Assembly: GCA_963931925.1 (NCBI GenBank)
Contig: OZ007579.1
Location: 25,266,269 to 25,330,268, forward strand
Source: Onchidella celtica
Taxonomy: Eukaryota; Mollusca; Gastropoda; Systellommatophora; Onchidiidae
DNA: 64,000 nucleotides
Direction of reading: 5' to 3'
Part shown: positions 1 to 15,000 of the stretch, piece after piece
Position numbering within the stretch: the stretch's first letter is position 1
Layout: each line of letters opens with the position of its first letter
Translations under genes and position numbers: made by a program
Notes under the pieces: model-generated
Told to the model about the DNA's origin: nothing
Seen by the model: only the letters and a program-made list of their open reading frames with translations
Database searches by the model: none

Positions 1-3000
1 CTCACCATGGCAAAAATTCACTGAGATGCATGTAAATGTAATGAAAGGTGAAAATATGAAGACATGGAAAATGAAATTTGTTTTGATTTTCAACTTTTCA
101 ATTTGACAATAAACAAAAGTTAAAACTGCAAACTTCAACACTCACCATGTGGCATCTGATCCATCCATCTGAATTAAAAACTGCACCACGGCTGACAGAT
201 CAACTCCTCCATCTTTTTGACTGTCTTCATTGGCCCTCACTATCTTCCTCTTCTTCTTGCGTGGGCTGTAAAAGACAAGAAATTTCAGATCATCAAAGTC
301 GCTAAATAACCCTCTAAAACCATCTTTATCTTCCAACTTCATGACTGGAAAGGTATTGCTCATGGTACTGATGTATAAATGATAATTGGGCATTAATCTA
401 GTCCTTGTGGATGAGAAGCCAGTTTGCTTCTATCTGAGTGACTGATCAAACTTTCTGATGCTTCTAATGAGAACACATGGTCACATTTCAACCATAGTAC
501 ACAGCATGGGATCTATTCTAATGATCTTAAAATAAAAATTACTCTTGATATGTGAGTACACAGACTGAAGCAGACAAAAACAAAATTTAGACTTTGATAA
601 TAATTTGATAATAGTCATAATTTTATTAACAGTGACTGTGTTAGATATTTAAAACATTTCACAAACATGATTAAATTTATGTTTTCCCAAAATCAATGTC
701 ATAACTTTATTTGATTTGAAACATGTGTTTTTGGTTCGACTGGGAGATTGGAAATTAGAGAACATTACACAACCCCAATATAAAACACAGTCACAACCTA
801 CAAAGGTGTCCATGTCCAATTGCAGAAACAGATCAAGTAGGGAATGAGTTAAACAAAAAAGGTATCTGATTACACAAATATGAGTTTCACACATCTTTCA
901 TGATACAGAATTAATTCTGCAGGAGCTAAAAGCTTCGAGTGACAAAGGCTGACCTGTGTGTGGTGTCTGTCAAATCCTGAAGTAAAACCTTCCATATCCT
1001 GGCAGACAGTTTCTCCTGGAGTAGCTCAACTTCTCGTACAGCCGGGTGTGCCAGGAACTGCTGGACTTCAGTAAACAAATTAGACTCTACAGTAGATCTG
1101 TGAACACATTAAATGGACATGGTGAGGAGAGAAAAAAAAAACAACTGTAATTGCTGTTTGTTTTTGAACACGTACATGTGTATTGTATGTTCCCAGACCT
1201 GTATGGTTGTGCTATCAGTATACTTAGCAACTGGGATTTTTCAAGACTTTTATTTAACTCTGTATATTTTTTTTTTTTTTTCATGACACGTTTGTGTTTA
1301 TTTGAAAAAAAAACATGGGATAACATAAAAATAGAATGTAGACTATGTACCAAATGAAACAGTCAAATAACAGTTAATATAAAGCTCAATGATTTAAATA
1401 ATTCAAAGCATTATGTGACAGTTTGAAGGATCGAATGTCAGTCAAATTATTGATAAAGTTGAACTTGGCGCTAAAAAGTAAAAATTCTAGCTACATTTAT
1501 TTGTCAAAGTCACATAAAAATAGACTGGGGTTTGTATTTCAAACACTTTCATAATAAAAGGTAAAAGGCGGAAATACTCCATTTTCCTCCATTTAAACAA
1601 AAAGAAGATTTCTTATTTTCCCTTTCATAAAAGTCCAATCACCTTATAAAACTAGCCACAATGGAAAGTGTTACTTTACGTTTGCACCAAATAGCTCTGA
1701 CTGTTCACGCAATCTTCAAATTAAATGTGACACCTCTGAATCGAAACTACGAGATTCAGTACGAAACTAGTGACGCCTCATGATGTTGATCTTATTCATT
1801 ACTAGCATCTGGTATAGTCAGCTTAAGTTCAGACATCCTCTTTAGATCTCTCACCTCTTTAGGTCTTCCAGAGATGCCAGTGACAGGACACTGACCACAA
1901 GATCCACACAGGTGTCAATCACAGACTCGGAAAGGCATTGGCCAATCAGGGGAAATAACTGAGAAAACTGTTGAAACTTCTGCAAGGGCAGGTCTGATGC
2001 AGACAAATGCGCAGTCTGAGAAAGAAGGATATATGCTCTCAAACACTTCTGTAAGTCCTATTTTACTTCCTCACATTATAAATCAATTTTTTTTTAACTT
2101 CCTGAATGTTAAAGGCTCATGAAGATAGGTATACAGTGCAAAGTATGTAAATGTGACACTTGACTAATCTCATCTAATTTCATCTTGTTAACTCTTTTGG
2201 GACATATCCCCGATTTATCAGCGCCAGAGAAAAACGCGTTTGGACGTATCGCCCATTTATACCGTATTCTACATTCAATTCTCTTTCATTTAATGTGTAA
2301 CATTTTACTTTACTATCAATACTTTTTTTTTTTGTAAGCGTTTTTCTGAACCATGCTGTTTTTCCCAAAGTAGGAAAAAATTACTTACGTCCAGACTTGA
2401 CCAAAGCCCCTAACACTGACGTGCTGAACGAGCTAAACAGCCCTCTAAAACACCATTATCTGTCAGATACACAATTATTTAAAAGACAGTTTCACTGACC
2501 TCAAACACCTGTAAATTTCATCCAACACAATGCACAACATCACTGTGTGGCTGCAGCAGTATTCTGAACCTGCCACTATCAATTTCACATCGCTTTTGAC
2601 TGAGACACGAATCAATGCCATATAGGAGGGAGATCAAAACACTAAATCTATAAACGAGTCATTGGCACCAGGTACTCATTCACGACAAGTGAATATAGTG
2701 CTAATATTTACTGTGCAAGGAGTGGAGAAAGTTTAAGTAATTTCAGCCTGTTTGCGTTCCATTCATCTACTGACCTGCCCATCCCAAACTTTGAATACAG
2801 TGTCTCTTGTCAAGGCTGGTAACTCCAGAAGATCTGCTGCAATAGCTTCTAGAGTTGTCTGTCCTAGTTCTACTTCATCATCTGATTTCTCTATTGCCAC
2901 CAGATTTCGTCTCTGCACTGCCAACCAGGCCCTGCTGACTGGATCTGCCCCCTAACAGAATTATAAATGTTAAAATCTATCATTTCCATTTTTGTCCAGT

Positions 3001-6000
3001 TTGCCTTTTCTGAATTGATCCTCACTAATTTTGCAAAATGCGCAGATCAATACCATAAACTTACTTTCCCGCCAAATTCAAGCCAAATTTGTTCGAAAAT
3101 CTCACAAACTTGAATACTAAAACAATAATCTATATTTCACTGATGCAAAATGAAAAAAAGAAAAAGTCAAAAAAGACAGAGAGAACAACTCTTTGAACAA
3201 GGTCACTACAGTCATGTGTCTTCAGCATCAAGGATGGATTCTCATTCAGCAGCTGAAGGCTTCAGAACAACAATTTTTTTAACATCTGAGTGAAAACACA
3301 AAAATCTAAAATGCTGTGTAACTCTGCGAGGCAGATGTCATAAATACTGGCATGTCAAAGTTAATCACTTGCTCAAATATAATATTTACAAACTTCTTGT
3401 TCTCAATTTAGTATTGTTTTGCTTGCAATTTTCACCACATCCCAAACACAACAATGAGAAATTATATTGTCATTGTTCCATTAGAACGTGGTAACTCAAA
3501 AATAAAAAAAACTGATTTTCATACGTTTTAAAACATTCAACAATATTCAAAGCTGATCTCTTGATCTTGGTTATAGATTCCTAAGCCAAAAAAAAACAAT
3601 CAAATTATTGCTTCTCCTGAAAAGTAGCCAAAACCGATTACTGCAATTCTAGGGAAAGGTGACAATGTGTAGTTCTGCCTTACCTTGAAAAGTTTCTGAC
3701 AGTCTTGCACTTCCCTAACTTCATCAGTTTTATTTTCATCTCTAACGCCATCAGAACTTTCTCTCCATTTTGGAAACAACAGCATCTTCACCATTGTCCA
3801 GGCACTCAGCAGCTCACTCCAAGCTGGGCAACACTTCCCTATCTGGAACATCAATAAAAACTCATACTGTCAGTGCTTTATCATTATGGCAGTAATGCAT
3901 TATTGTGACGAAGGGCTCGTGCATCAGTTTTCTGTTCATAAGACAGTGTTGAGCACAAGAAGATTATGAAGTGTCAACTATAATTTGGCTTAAGTCTGAC
4001 TTATGCCATTATATTGGCACAGTGATGACATATTTCTTTCCTTCACAATAAAATGATGGTATTTTCAAAGCTGAAATGAAGAGTCATATTGTCACTGCTA
4101 TACGCTAATGGCATAAGTCATTTTTGACACTTTTAAGATATTAAGAAAAAACTGTTTCTTTTCCTGTCATTTGGTGATTTACACCATTGCGATTCTATTG
4201 GATTATTACATTTTCCTATTGGTGCTTTTCTTTTTCTTTAATATTATCTGATAACCCTTCTCAGGAATGCAATAAATCATCAGCAGCATTTTGGCGTAAG
4301 TCTGACATATGCCATTATCATAGAGCAGTGACAAAATTGTGCCACAGAAAAACATGAATAGCCAACAAACTGCACAAATAGGTGCCTCAAGTGATTAAAG
4401 TACAGTCTTAAAAAACTCTATTTTAAATTCCCATGGATAACTATTATAAACCTACCCAGTGTCAACTTAAAGGCTGATTTCTAACACTTTCTCACTTTCA
4501 ACATACAGTTTTCTATCTTAACTCCTTTTCAGGAGGGTAATGTCTCTTTAAAATCTAATAGAGAATCTACAATTTTTCTAGTACATACTTCCTTCTTTTT
4601 GTAAAGCTGAAGTAAAACTTCTCCCTCCAGCTGTTCTACCAGTAGAAGTACTTTCTGATGCAGCACACTGGCCACTCTATGATCAAATAGACAGGTATGA
4701 TTCAGTAGCACTGCATAAATACTCAGAGTCCACTGCAGGCCGGGGAACATGGACGATGAATCTGAGTGAAAGATACATAGTACATTCAACATTCTCTTTT
4801 CAATTACCATCACCAGTTTATCAGACTTTGGCTTGGTTAACTATTGTCTCACACTTTATGAAACAAAATACAAATATTTAGGGTGACATAAAGAATATAT
4901 CATATTACCTGATTCTTGTAATATTTTACCTCCTTTCCTCCCATGTACTCGATTCACACACTTGGCTTCAACAATCCCCCCCCCCCCCCCCCCCCCAGTT
5001 ATAATTCCAAACTTTAAAGACTATATGAAAAGCTTTCAATACAAACAATTCTTAAAAATCACAAGAATGCAGATTTTCTTCATGCTCCAACAGATTTTAA
5101 ATGCTTTCTTAGACTGGTTATAGAATTTGATATGTATCGTACAGCACTGAGATCGCTGTATGTTTTTACACAAGCAGAAGTATCTGTACATGTTGCACAT
5201 CACCAACAATACCTGATTTTTTCACTTGACCAGTTAGTTTGACAGCCACAGATTGAAGCCCCTCCCACATCTCCAGCAAGGATGCTGGTGGAGCATCTCT
5301 GAACATACAACATAGTCTGAAATTTTTTGGTAACATTTTTATTTTAAATTACAAAAAAAAAGTAATGTATGTAAAATAACTTGTGTTGAAAATACTGGCA
5401 TACATTTTATCAGTCATTTTTCACCCACAACATTGCTTACCTGTACAATAACCTCTATCAACAAAGTAATACCAGAACTGTTGGTCAAATTAAGGGGAAA
5501 AACAGACCAAGGCTGGTGTAGTCACCAAGCAGGTGGCTTGCCGCCCATAAATTTTGCTACATACTAGCACAATAGGCACTGTCGAGCAGAGCAGTGCCTA
5601 TTGTGCTAGTGTTACCAGAATTTATGGGCTGTGAGCCACCGGCCTGGCGCCTACACCAGCCTCGGTGCGCTTCACCCCTAAACATGGGAAAATAGGGCAA
5701 ACTCTTGGTATCTCTGTTTCTGTAAGACAAAGGCTATTTGTAAGTTCTTCTGCCATAAAAACACAAACCTGACTGGTGAAGTTAAGTTTTTTTTTTTTTT
5801 TTTTCCAACTTAAAAATATTTTTTAAAAAACAATAAACACTTGAGTCCTGGTAAAATAGTGAAATTAGGATAACAAAAGAGCATGTCTTCATTACAAAAA
5901 ACAATTCAGATAACAATATATGCAACTTTCAGTGACCCCTACTTATTGTAAAATTGCGGCAGGTGTCCAAATACATCTATGCCACAAGCTGATTCCTCCA

Positions 6001-9000
6001 CAGAAGACAAGATAGCTGTCAGTAATTCTGGACTCCTTCGTAACTTCATGTATGTGGAAACCAGGTTAGTCAAGAAAAGATCCTGTTCAGGAAAACTTTC
6101 ATCAGGAATCTGCAACAAAATACAAAAGAAAGTTTCATATAAAGATTATCTAGCCAAAAAATCCTTTTATCTGACAATTTTTTCAATCTTCACTGGGTTA
6201 TTCCCATATCTGAACAAAAATAACCCTACCAAACATCCAAATGACCACATTATCACTTTCCCTGAACTTAATGCATTTTAATAATTTTGATTTGCACTGT
6301 TTGACTGCTTTTGACATTTTTTGTAAACTTGAAAATTTAATTCAAAGCCCAGCCTGATTTATTGATCAAATTGAATTTTAACATCCCTAATCTGAAAAAA
6401 AAAAAATCAATGGCGAGGATATTTCTATAGCACAATAAAAACAAAACTAAGTCATAATCTCATATGTAAGGATAAAATCTACTGATCTCAGTACTTACCT
6501 TGTCAGCGGATGTGAAACCCAGCTGCAGAATTCTGTCCCAGTATTTCTCGATCACCAAATGATTGAAACCAAGAACTGCTCGCAAATACCTGAACCATGC
6601 AGGACTCCTGTTAATAATAAACACTGTCAATGCCAAACCTTAGGAACAATTTAGACCTTGAGATTTGCTGAGTAAAGCTGGATTTAGAACAGTGGCTAAG
6701 GCCTGGAAACTGTACATTTTCTTTAAAACAATGTAAAGAGAAAAATTCTTTTAAAAGTATTGATTGGTGTTCCCATAATCACAAATAACATGTTCAGTAA
6801 CCTCAAGGGTTCATACCAGAATAGAACATCTTTAATAATCATTTCTTTCATAATGAAACTTTCACTTTGCCTGTCTCCACACCACCATCCACTCAGGTTA
6901 CAAAGAGGTTCACGAAAAATTTGTTAATTTGTCATGTAAGGGATCTAATCCTAGAAAAGACAATGGTAAACATGCTTCTATCCCTTCTCTCTTGATGCTT
7001 TCTGCCACTCTTTCCTCCTTCCTATTATATTTAATTCTATGTTCAACTTAATAGCTCTGTATACATAACATAAATAAAGAAAGTGTACCCAAAAAGACTA
7101 TGAAGGGCGCAAGGTGGCCATTATCATGCCGAAGCACCATAAAACCGAACTCCTCCTTCTGTATCTCTTTCAGCGCCTGCCACCACTAAAGATAATACAG
7201 ACGACAAGAAAAAGACAATGAGGCCCCCAAGAAGCCAAAGAACTGATCCTGGTTCATGAAAAACAGACTAGGGGTGCGGATATAGGAAAAAGTGCAAGCT
7301 GACCTGTGTTTCTGGAGCATCATTTCTGTCAGTTGGAAAAACCATTTCAGGATGTCATTGCTCTCTGTCCCAGCACTGGTAAAGTCACAGTCCTGACATG
7401 CCACCACACACTCTGCAACTGTTCTAATCCACAATCTCTCTTCAACATCTTGACTACTGTTTGGACTGTCCCCTTCAGAAGGGGTTATGGTCTTTATGAG
7501 ATGCTTCAGAAGGAGAAAACACAGTCGCGGTTCTGATCTGTTGATGCAGAAGACAATAATCTTGCATAACATTCACGTTTGTCATTTGCACGCAACTGAA
7601 TCAAAGAAGCTGGGGGTGGAACCAAGACAGGAAAGACATGTTAATAATTTTCTCATGGTCAGCTCACACATTGTAGCTGCCTTTCACTACCTGGAAAACA
7701 GCTGGGCGGAATTTTCCTGTGTCTTTCCCAAAAACCTAAAACTCTGAAATTTCATTAAAAATATTAAATTCACCCTGTTATGTTAATGTTTAGCTTTATT
7801 TCATTTAGTTCTGACAAGTTTTCTTAACCCTCTGGGTCCTACAAGAACAAAAGAAACAACTGTATAATGTGTCTAAAATGCAACTCTAACTGCAGTTCAA
7901 TGCCACATTGGTCTTTCAAGTTCTTAAATGCTCACAGAAATCCACTGACATAGTTCAGCAAAGCTTGTGGCCTTACAAGGTAATGATTTTGGATATAACA
8001 TTTTGAGCTCCAGAGGGTTACCACATTGTTCAGTAAAATCTCCCTTTAACAATGTTCTTATAATTTAGATTCCTCCACCTCCCCTTGATAGCTCTTACTT
8101 GTTCTGGTGAACAAATGCCTTGATGAATGCTGGCAGAAAGCTGAGACTTTCAGAGGATTCTTCCTGCAAAAGACAAGAAAGCAGAAAGGGGTGAAGATTG
8201 CAAAGGTTTTCAATAAATAATAAAACAAAGGTGATTTTATTAACACCTACATTCCACATCATATGATTTTCAAAGCTGGAAAGAGCTGTATTTTATAATT
8301 ACACAAATAATGTGCACATTTTCTCATACATGGAACAAAACTTAGAATTTGTTATAAAATATATATAATATGAAGATGTTATCCACAACTTCTTATCAAG
8401 CTGACAGGTCATAAACTCAAAAGTTACCAACTAATGCAAACTTCTAAAATGGGCACAATTCAGCTGTGTGCATCTAGTCCATTTCTTAAGCTCCTCTTTT
8501 TCTGCATATTTCTTACACATTATGGTTTCTTTCAAAACAATGTACAGGATTTCCTGCACTGGTTTTTACACTTTTCCCAAAATACTACAGAAGCATTGTT
8601 TTTGCTACCGCATGTTCATTATGAGATACTTCCAATACACATGGCATTTAGTTAAGTTTACCGCATATAAAGGCCATCATAAAAAAATGTTTAACACAGA
8701 TGGAAATCTTGTTAATCTTACTGTAGACTGTGGGCTAAAATAATGTGTTTGTCAACAAGTAATATAAAATTCGGGGGGGAAGAAGAAGATATGTTGACCA
8801 AACTGAAACTGAGAAAAAAAAAACTGAAACAAAATACTGGAGAACAACAACCAATCTGTCGAAACAGTGTGTATGGCTGGCTGTGCCATGCAGTTACTCA
8901 CCAACTTCATCAATGATGAGATGAGGACAGTAAATACATTCGCAATTGCCTTAGGAGCTTGTTTGATATGGCCTTGTCCTTGTTCCCCTGTTGTGTACTT

Positions 9001-12000
9001 GAGATATGTGGCATACAATTCCATGTGATCACTGAGGAATGAGTCATCAGATTTGTGATGGTCACAGGCATAAACTGCCTCAACGATGAAAATGTGTGCA
9101 ACTTGATTTCTTTATATTGTCACTGCTCTACGCTAATGGCATAAGTCATTTTTGACACTTTTGAGATATTAAGAAAAAAACTGTTTCTTCTCTTGTCATT
9201 TGGTGACTTATGCCATTATGTTCTATTGGAGTATTACATTTTCGCATTGGTGCAAGCAATTCTTTTTCTGTACATTATCTGATAGCCCTCATGCTCAGAA
9301 ATGCAATGATCAGTCAGCTGCCTTTTGGCATAAGTCTGACATATGCCATTATCATAGAGCAGTGACGATACGGAGATTTTGTTTTCTCCTTTGCAATGAA
9401 ATATTCAGTGAGGATCAAATCAATACTATTTATTGTTTCAGCAGTTATAAATCTGGAGCTAACAGAAATAAGGATTTTCAAGTTTTTCAGCTAAAATTTC
9501 AATGTAAGCAGTCCATTATTCACACCTTCTTGACAAGTGCATAAAAGTTACAGGTGTCTGTGAGTGAATGTCCAGGCGCTGAGACGCAGGTCATTGCATG
9601 AGCTGAGTTAGAGTTCAAGTTGAAAGGCATGTCAGCATGGTAACGGCCGCTTGCGCTTTTCAGTTTTTGCTTTATCTCACTTTAGGCTAAATTTCAACCC
9701 ATAGATTCCTATTATAAATAAGATCAAATAAAATGTTAAAAATCTAATGGGAAAAGGACTGCATAGTAAAGTATCTCTACATGAACACAAAAAGATCAAA
9801 TCTGTTAGATCAACCTGTAGATTTCGGCCTCCTTCAGAAACAACAAAGATGCACTGCAGGTTCACGTCAGAAAATAATTCTTTCATGAATGCGCAGACTA
9901 CATGAGCTGAAGTGCACCCCACAGAACAATTATATACGCAAACCTGTGTAAAAGACATCCCAGCAAAAAGTTCTGTAAAGCCTGACAAGGCTTCTCATCT
10001 AGAAGCTTCAGAGAAACTCCCAACAACTTTTCTGTAACTGTGTGCAGCACCTGTGGAAAATATCAGTTCAAAAGCTTGAATGACACATATGCCAGACAAG
10101 AACATTGAGAAAGTTTTTGTGTGAGTCTCAGTTAACAATCTTTTCTTTGCCCCACTGCTAATATAAATGTCTTTGCTGCCTGCTAAATGCCTGTTTATTC
10201 TATCTGATATTTTAAAAAAAAGGGGGGGGGGGGGGGGTGCTGTTTGGGAATATGGAGTAATAAAGAGAGAGGGTTGTAGTATGGATCAAGTTATGAAAGC
10301 TTGCTTATTTGGAGGAAGACGGATGGTGGGCCCCATATTCATGTAGGCAATGGGTGGAGAAAGGAATGTTTGCATTTTTCCTTGTTGACAGGTCACAGGT
10401 GGGGACTGGAGAATCTTCATGGGGCTGACAATGGACTAAAACCACTCGACAAGTCTGAACCTAGCTGTCAAATTGCGTGGTTTGTATTTTTGTTGTTGTT
10501 GTTGTTGAATACACGATGATAGATGAAATATTAGAAAAACCACAGAAAAACTGTCACTTTGAGCTTCCATACATTGGCAGATGTGCTTCTGTGCCACTGA
10601 CCAAGCAAGAACTCGCAGATGAGTAAACATATTCTGTTTAGATTCTATACATTTCTTATTGAAATCTTTTACTGTTCGACTGTTTTATCTGTTCCATTTT
10701 TCTTTTTTTCCCTTGATAAAGGCGCTAGCCAAAATATCAAACATTTTCTGTCCTCTCTTTTAGTTTGCATTGTATCATTTGGGTATTATTTCTTACGCGA
10801 GACTTTGCTACATACCTTTTCTTTTTGCCCAATTTTCATGATGATAGATAAATAAACACAATTAGGGCTGGAGTAAGCCCTAAAAAGGACAGTTCCCATC
10901 TAGGCAAGTGAAATGAACAAAATTAAGATGAAGAAGTTGGTGACCATGAAATAGTATAAGGCTATAAGGAGAGGAGGGTGTAAAACAAGAACTATGTAAT
11001 TTTTCTTCCCCTTCACTTTTGCTTCTCCTTCTGTATCCAACATATTCTGATCTTGAAGGCAGACAATACTTCACTTCTTTATAATTTAAATGAACCTTAT
11101 CTGCAACACAAGACCATTATCAGTGACACAGTCCAAATTCTCAACAGATGCCGTCAAAACCAAGCAAATCTAGTAAAGACTTGCCAATCATTTACCTGTG
11201 ACTGGTTAAGATGTAGCCTCTGACTCCTCTCTAATACAGCTGTCAGTGATTCTAGCAAATTCTGCACTTGTGTAAGCGCAAGTTTTGACTTGAGACTCCC
11301 ATCAAATGATAAGTTACATACTGCAGGAAAAAGGTGACTCTGCAAGACATACAAAAGACAAACTTTTAAGGATAATGTGAGATAGCCAAACTTGTAAACT
11401 GCTTACTGATTTCATAACATAAGACATTAGTGGAAAATTTATGTTCAATTTCCAAGTGGTTGTGTAACTGTCAGGTCAGAAAAATCTGCTACTGGTAACA
11501 TGTAATCCAGTACAACCTGTTTCATGAACTGGTACGCTAGCATGGTATCAGTGGGCGTGCACCTGTCGGTGCAAACGGCCAGGGCGGAGGAGGTTTCATC
11601 TAACCCAACGGCCACATGCTAGGGCACAATGTGACCCTCAGTACTTGAGTCCTTCATATTGGCCCCCGGTAGCGGTGTGGTCATAGGCTTGTTTGCCTAA
11701 ATCACAGACGAAGAATTGAGCAAACTTCCCGGACGCAGCTTCGAAGCTGGCGGCAGCAGGCCAGTGGTTGATTGATAGGGCAGATGGCAATATACCGTCA
11801 CTCTGGCCTGGATATCGTGACACAGAGCATCCACCAGTATTGGTGTTCTTTGGTTTGGGTCTTTCACCCTAGTCAGTTGGGACTGCGAGGCTGTGGAGTA
11901 GCCTACAGGCAGCCGGTCAGGCAATATGACTGTCCCTCTGGCATCCTCCTGCACCTGGATACATTTCCAGTCGTCTTGACCCTGTCTTGCCACTTGGATA

Positions 12001-15000
12001 AGTTGTGTCCAGGCGAGAGAGTGAGTCTGATGTTTGCGCAGCTCTTTCTCACTAAAAACAAATTCTTTGCGCCAGTCTTAACGCTCACCTCGTCTTCTTT
12101 CATCTTTGTCTCGTCTTCTTTCCTCTCAAAATTCCAACGGCGATGGGCGAGTGCGGTGGCAGCAGGTTTGGATAGACTGGAAGCTGTTAGCACAGACCTA
12201 CACGTTGGTGGCTGTGGGCTATGGTCGCTTCATCGTCGATTGAAGTGGAGGCGTGGGGAGGCAGCACCCACAGTAGCTGAGCAGCCTTATTTAAGGATAG
12301 CACTGCTCACCTCAACTGAGGAAGGGGCTAGAAAAGGTGCCCTAAAGAAAGCCCACTTCACATCACCCTGACTGGTATACCGCGACCAGTGGGGATCCCT
12401 TTTTGCGGTCGAAACAAAAAGAAATTCAGCTTACTCAGGCTAGGAGCCTGGAATATACGCACACTACAGGACAACTCAAACAACCCGGAAAGACGCACTG
12501 CACTTATTGCCATTGAGCTCAGCAGGTACAACCTGGACATAGTGGCACTCAGTGAGACCAGACTCCCTGATAGTGGCCAACTCAAAGAGCTCAGTGGTGG
12601 ATACACCTTCTTCTGGAAAGGCAAGGGTGCAGTCGAACCGAGACAGCATGGTGTTGGGTTTGCAATTAAAAATGACCTTGTCAGAAACTTGCAGTCCATG
12701 CCAATTGAAATAAATGACAGGCTAATGACACTCAGGATCCCAGTTGGGAAAAGCCAGTCAGCCACCCTCATTAGCGCATATGCGCCCACCATGACAAACC
12801 CAGATGAAGCCAAAGACAAGTTCTATTCTGATCTAGAATCTGTCATATGCTCTGTCCCAGCAGCTGATAAGCTGATTCTCTTGGGGGACTTCAATGCTAG
12901 GGTTGGCTCCGAAATCTCAGCGTGGCCAAGTGTTTTGGGCCCTCATGGAGTTGGTTCATGCAATAACAATGGGTTGCGCTTACTTACTTTGTGCGCTGAA
13001 TTTGGCCTGTTCATTACCAACACAAATTTTAGTCTCCCCGTGAGAAACAGAACGTCATGGATGCATCCCCGCTCAAAGCATTGGCATCTCATAGACTATG
13101 TCATTGTGAGGAAGACTGACAGAAAAGGATGTCCTTGTAACAAAGGCGATGTGTGGTGCCGAATGTGGAACTGACCACAGACTCATTGTTTGCAAGCTCA
13201 GACTAACATTGAGGCGCAATAGACGCCCTCAAGGGAAAGCGCCACCTAAACGCCTAAATGTTTCAAAACTCTGCTCAGCTGAGAAACAGAGCGAGCTCTC
13301 ATCAGAACTCTCCTCAAAATTGGATTGCGTGACTTTTGACCCTGAGAACATTGAACAGAGCTGGACTGACCTAAATACGACTGTACACTCTTGCGCCAGC
13401 AGCACAGTTGGTTTTCCTGTCCGCAAGCACCAGGACTGGTTCAATGATAATGATAATGAAATCAAAGTGCTCATCAAAGAAAAAAATAGTCTCATCCAAG
13501 CTCACTGCAGTGACCCCTCTTCCACAGCAAAAGCTGATGCACTGCGTGCATGTAAGGGTGTACTCCAGAAGAAGCTGAGGAAAATGAAAAATGACTGGCT
13601 TGAAGAGCGAGTAAGAGAAACTCAGAAATATGCCGACACAAACAACACTAGAAAGTTCTTTGAGAGCCTCCGAGCTGTGTTTGGACCATCCCGCTCGGGC
13701 ACTACGCCACTTCTTGCGTCAGATGGTTCAACACGCATTGTTGAATTGAATGCCATAATTCAGCGTTGGGCAGAACATTTCGGAGGTGTGCTAAATCGGC
13801 CATCAAATATAAATACTGAGTCCATTGACCGCCTCCCTCAGACTCCTATTAATGCAGCTCTTGCCAAGCCATTCACAGCAAATGAGACCCGAACTGCCAC
13901 AAATCAGATGTCCTTTAACAAATCACCAAGCGTGGATTCAATTCCTGCTGAGGTGTATGCCTTCGGTGGAGAAAAGCTTATTGAAAGGTTGACCGAGTTG
14001 TTCAATCATATGTTGAAAGCAGGGAAGCTGCCACAGGACTTCAAAGATGCTTCAATCATCCATCTGTACAAAAACAAAGGGGACAGCCAAGTCTGTGACA
14101 ACCATCGGGGAATCTCTCTACTTTCAATTGCTGGCAAAATATTGGCAAGAATGCTTCTGAATCGCCTTCTTGATCACCTCTCGTCAAATGAATTGCTTCC
14201 CGAGAGCCAATGTGGCTTTCGTAAAGAGAGGGGAACGGCGGATATGATTTTTGCTGCCAGACAGATTCAGGAAAAATGCATGGAACAAAATAAAGCGCTG
14301 TATATCACATTTGTTGACCTCACAAAAGCATTTGACACAGTGTGTCGTGAAGGCCTCTGGAAAATCTTGGCGAAGTTTGGGTGTCCACCCGAATTCATCA
14401 CAATAGTGCGCCAGTTTCATGATGGCATGCAAGCTGCAGTCAAAAGCAACGGCAGTGTTTCAGAGCCCTTTGCTGTCACAAATGGGGTAAAACAGGGTTG
14501 TGTCTTAGCCCCAACTCTGTTCAGCATCATGTTCTCTGCAATGCTACAAGAAGCCTTTAGCTCTCCTCCTCAGGGGGTAAGCATCAAGTACCGAACTGAT
14601 GGCAGTCTATTCAACCTCAGGAGACTTCAGGCAAAAACTAAAACCAAAAGTACTCAAGTCTGTGACCTACTATTTGCTGATGATTGTGCACTTCTGGCAC
14701 ACGATGAGGATAGCATGCAAAACTGTGTTGATAAGTTCTCTAGTGCCTGTGACAACTTTGGCCTCACAATAAGCACAAAGAAGACGGAAGTGCTCCATCA
14801 GCCTACTCCAGACGACAAGTATCCTGTGACCCCAAATATCAAAGTCCATGACAGTCTTCTGACGGTGTCGGAGAACTTCACCTATCTTGGCAGTACACTG
14901 TCTTCCGCAGCTCGTGTTGATACTGAAATTCTCTCAAGAATCAGCAAAGCCAGCTCTGCATTTGGCAGGCTTCGAAAGAGAGTATGGGATGTCGCCGGCA

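Noticed and set aside
7088-7190. Extra URB2 exon reading WWQALKEIQKEEFGFM
   Set aside because: Exon 9 (ending in phase 2) joins exon 10 exactly in phase and in the homologous order, and this stretch cannot be entered in the required phase without a stop.
11772-12371. 199-codon open frame upstream of the LINE endonuclease
   Set aside because: It lies in the LINE 5' leader, resembles no gag-like protein and has biased composition; treated as untranslated leader.
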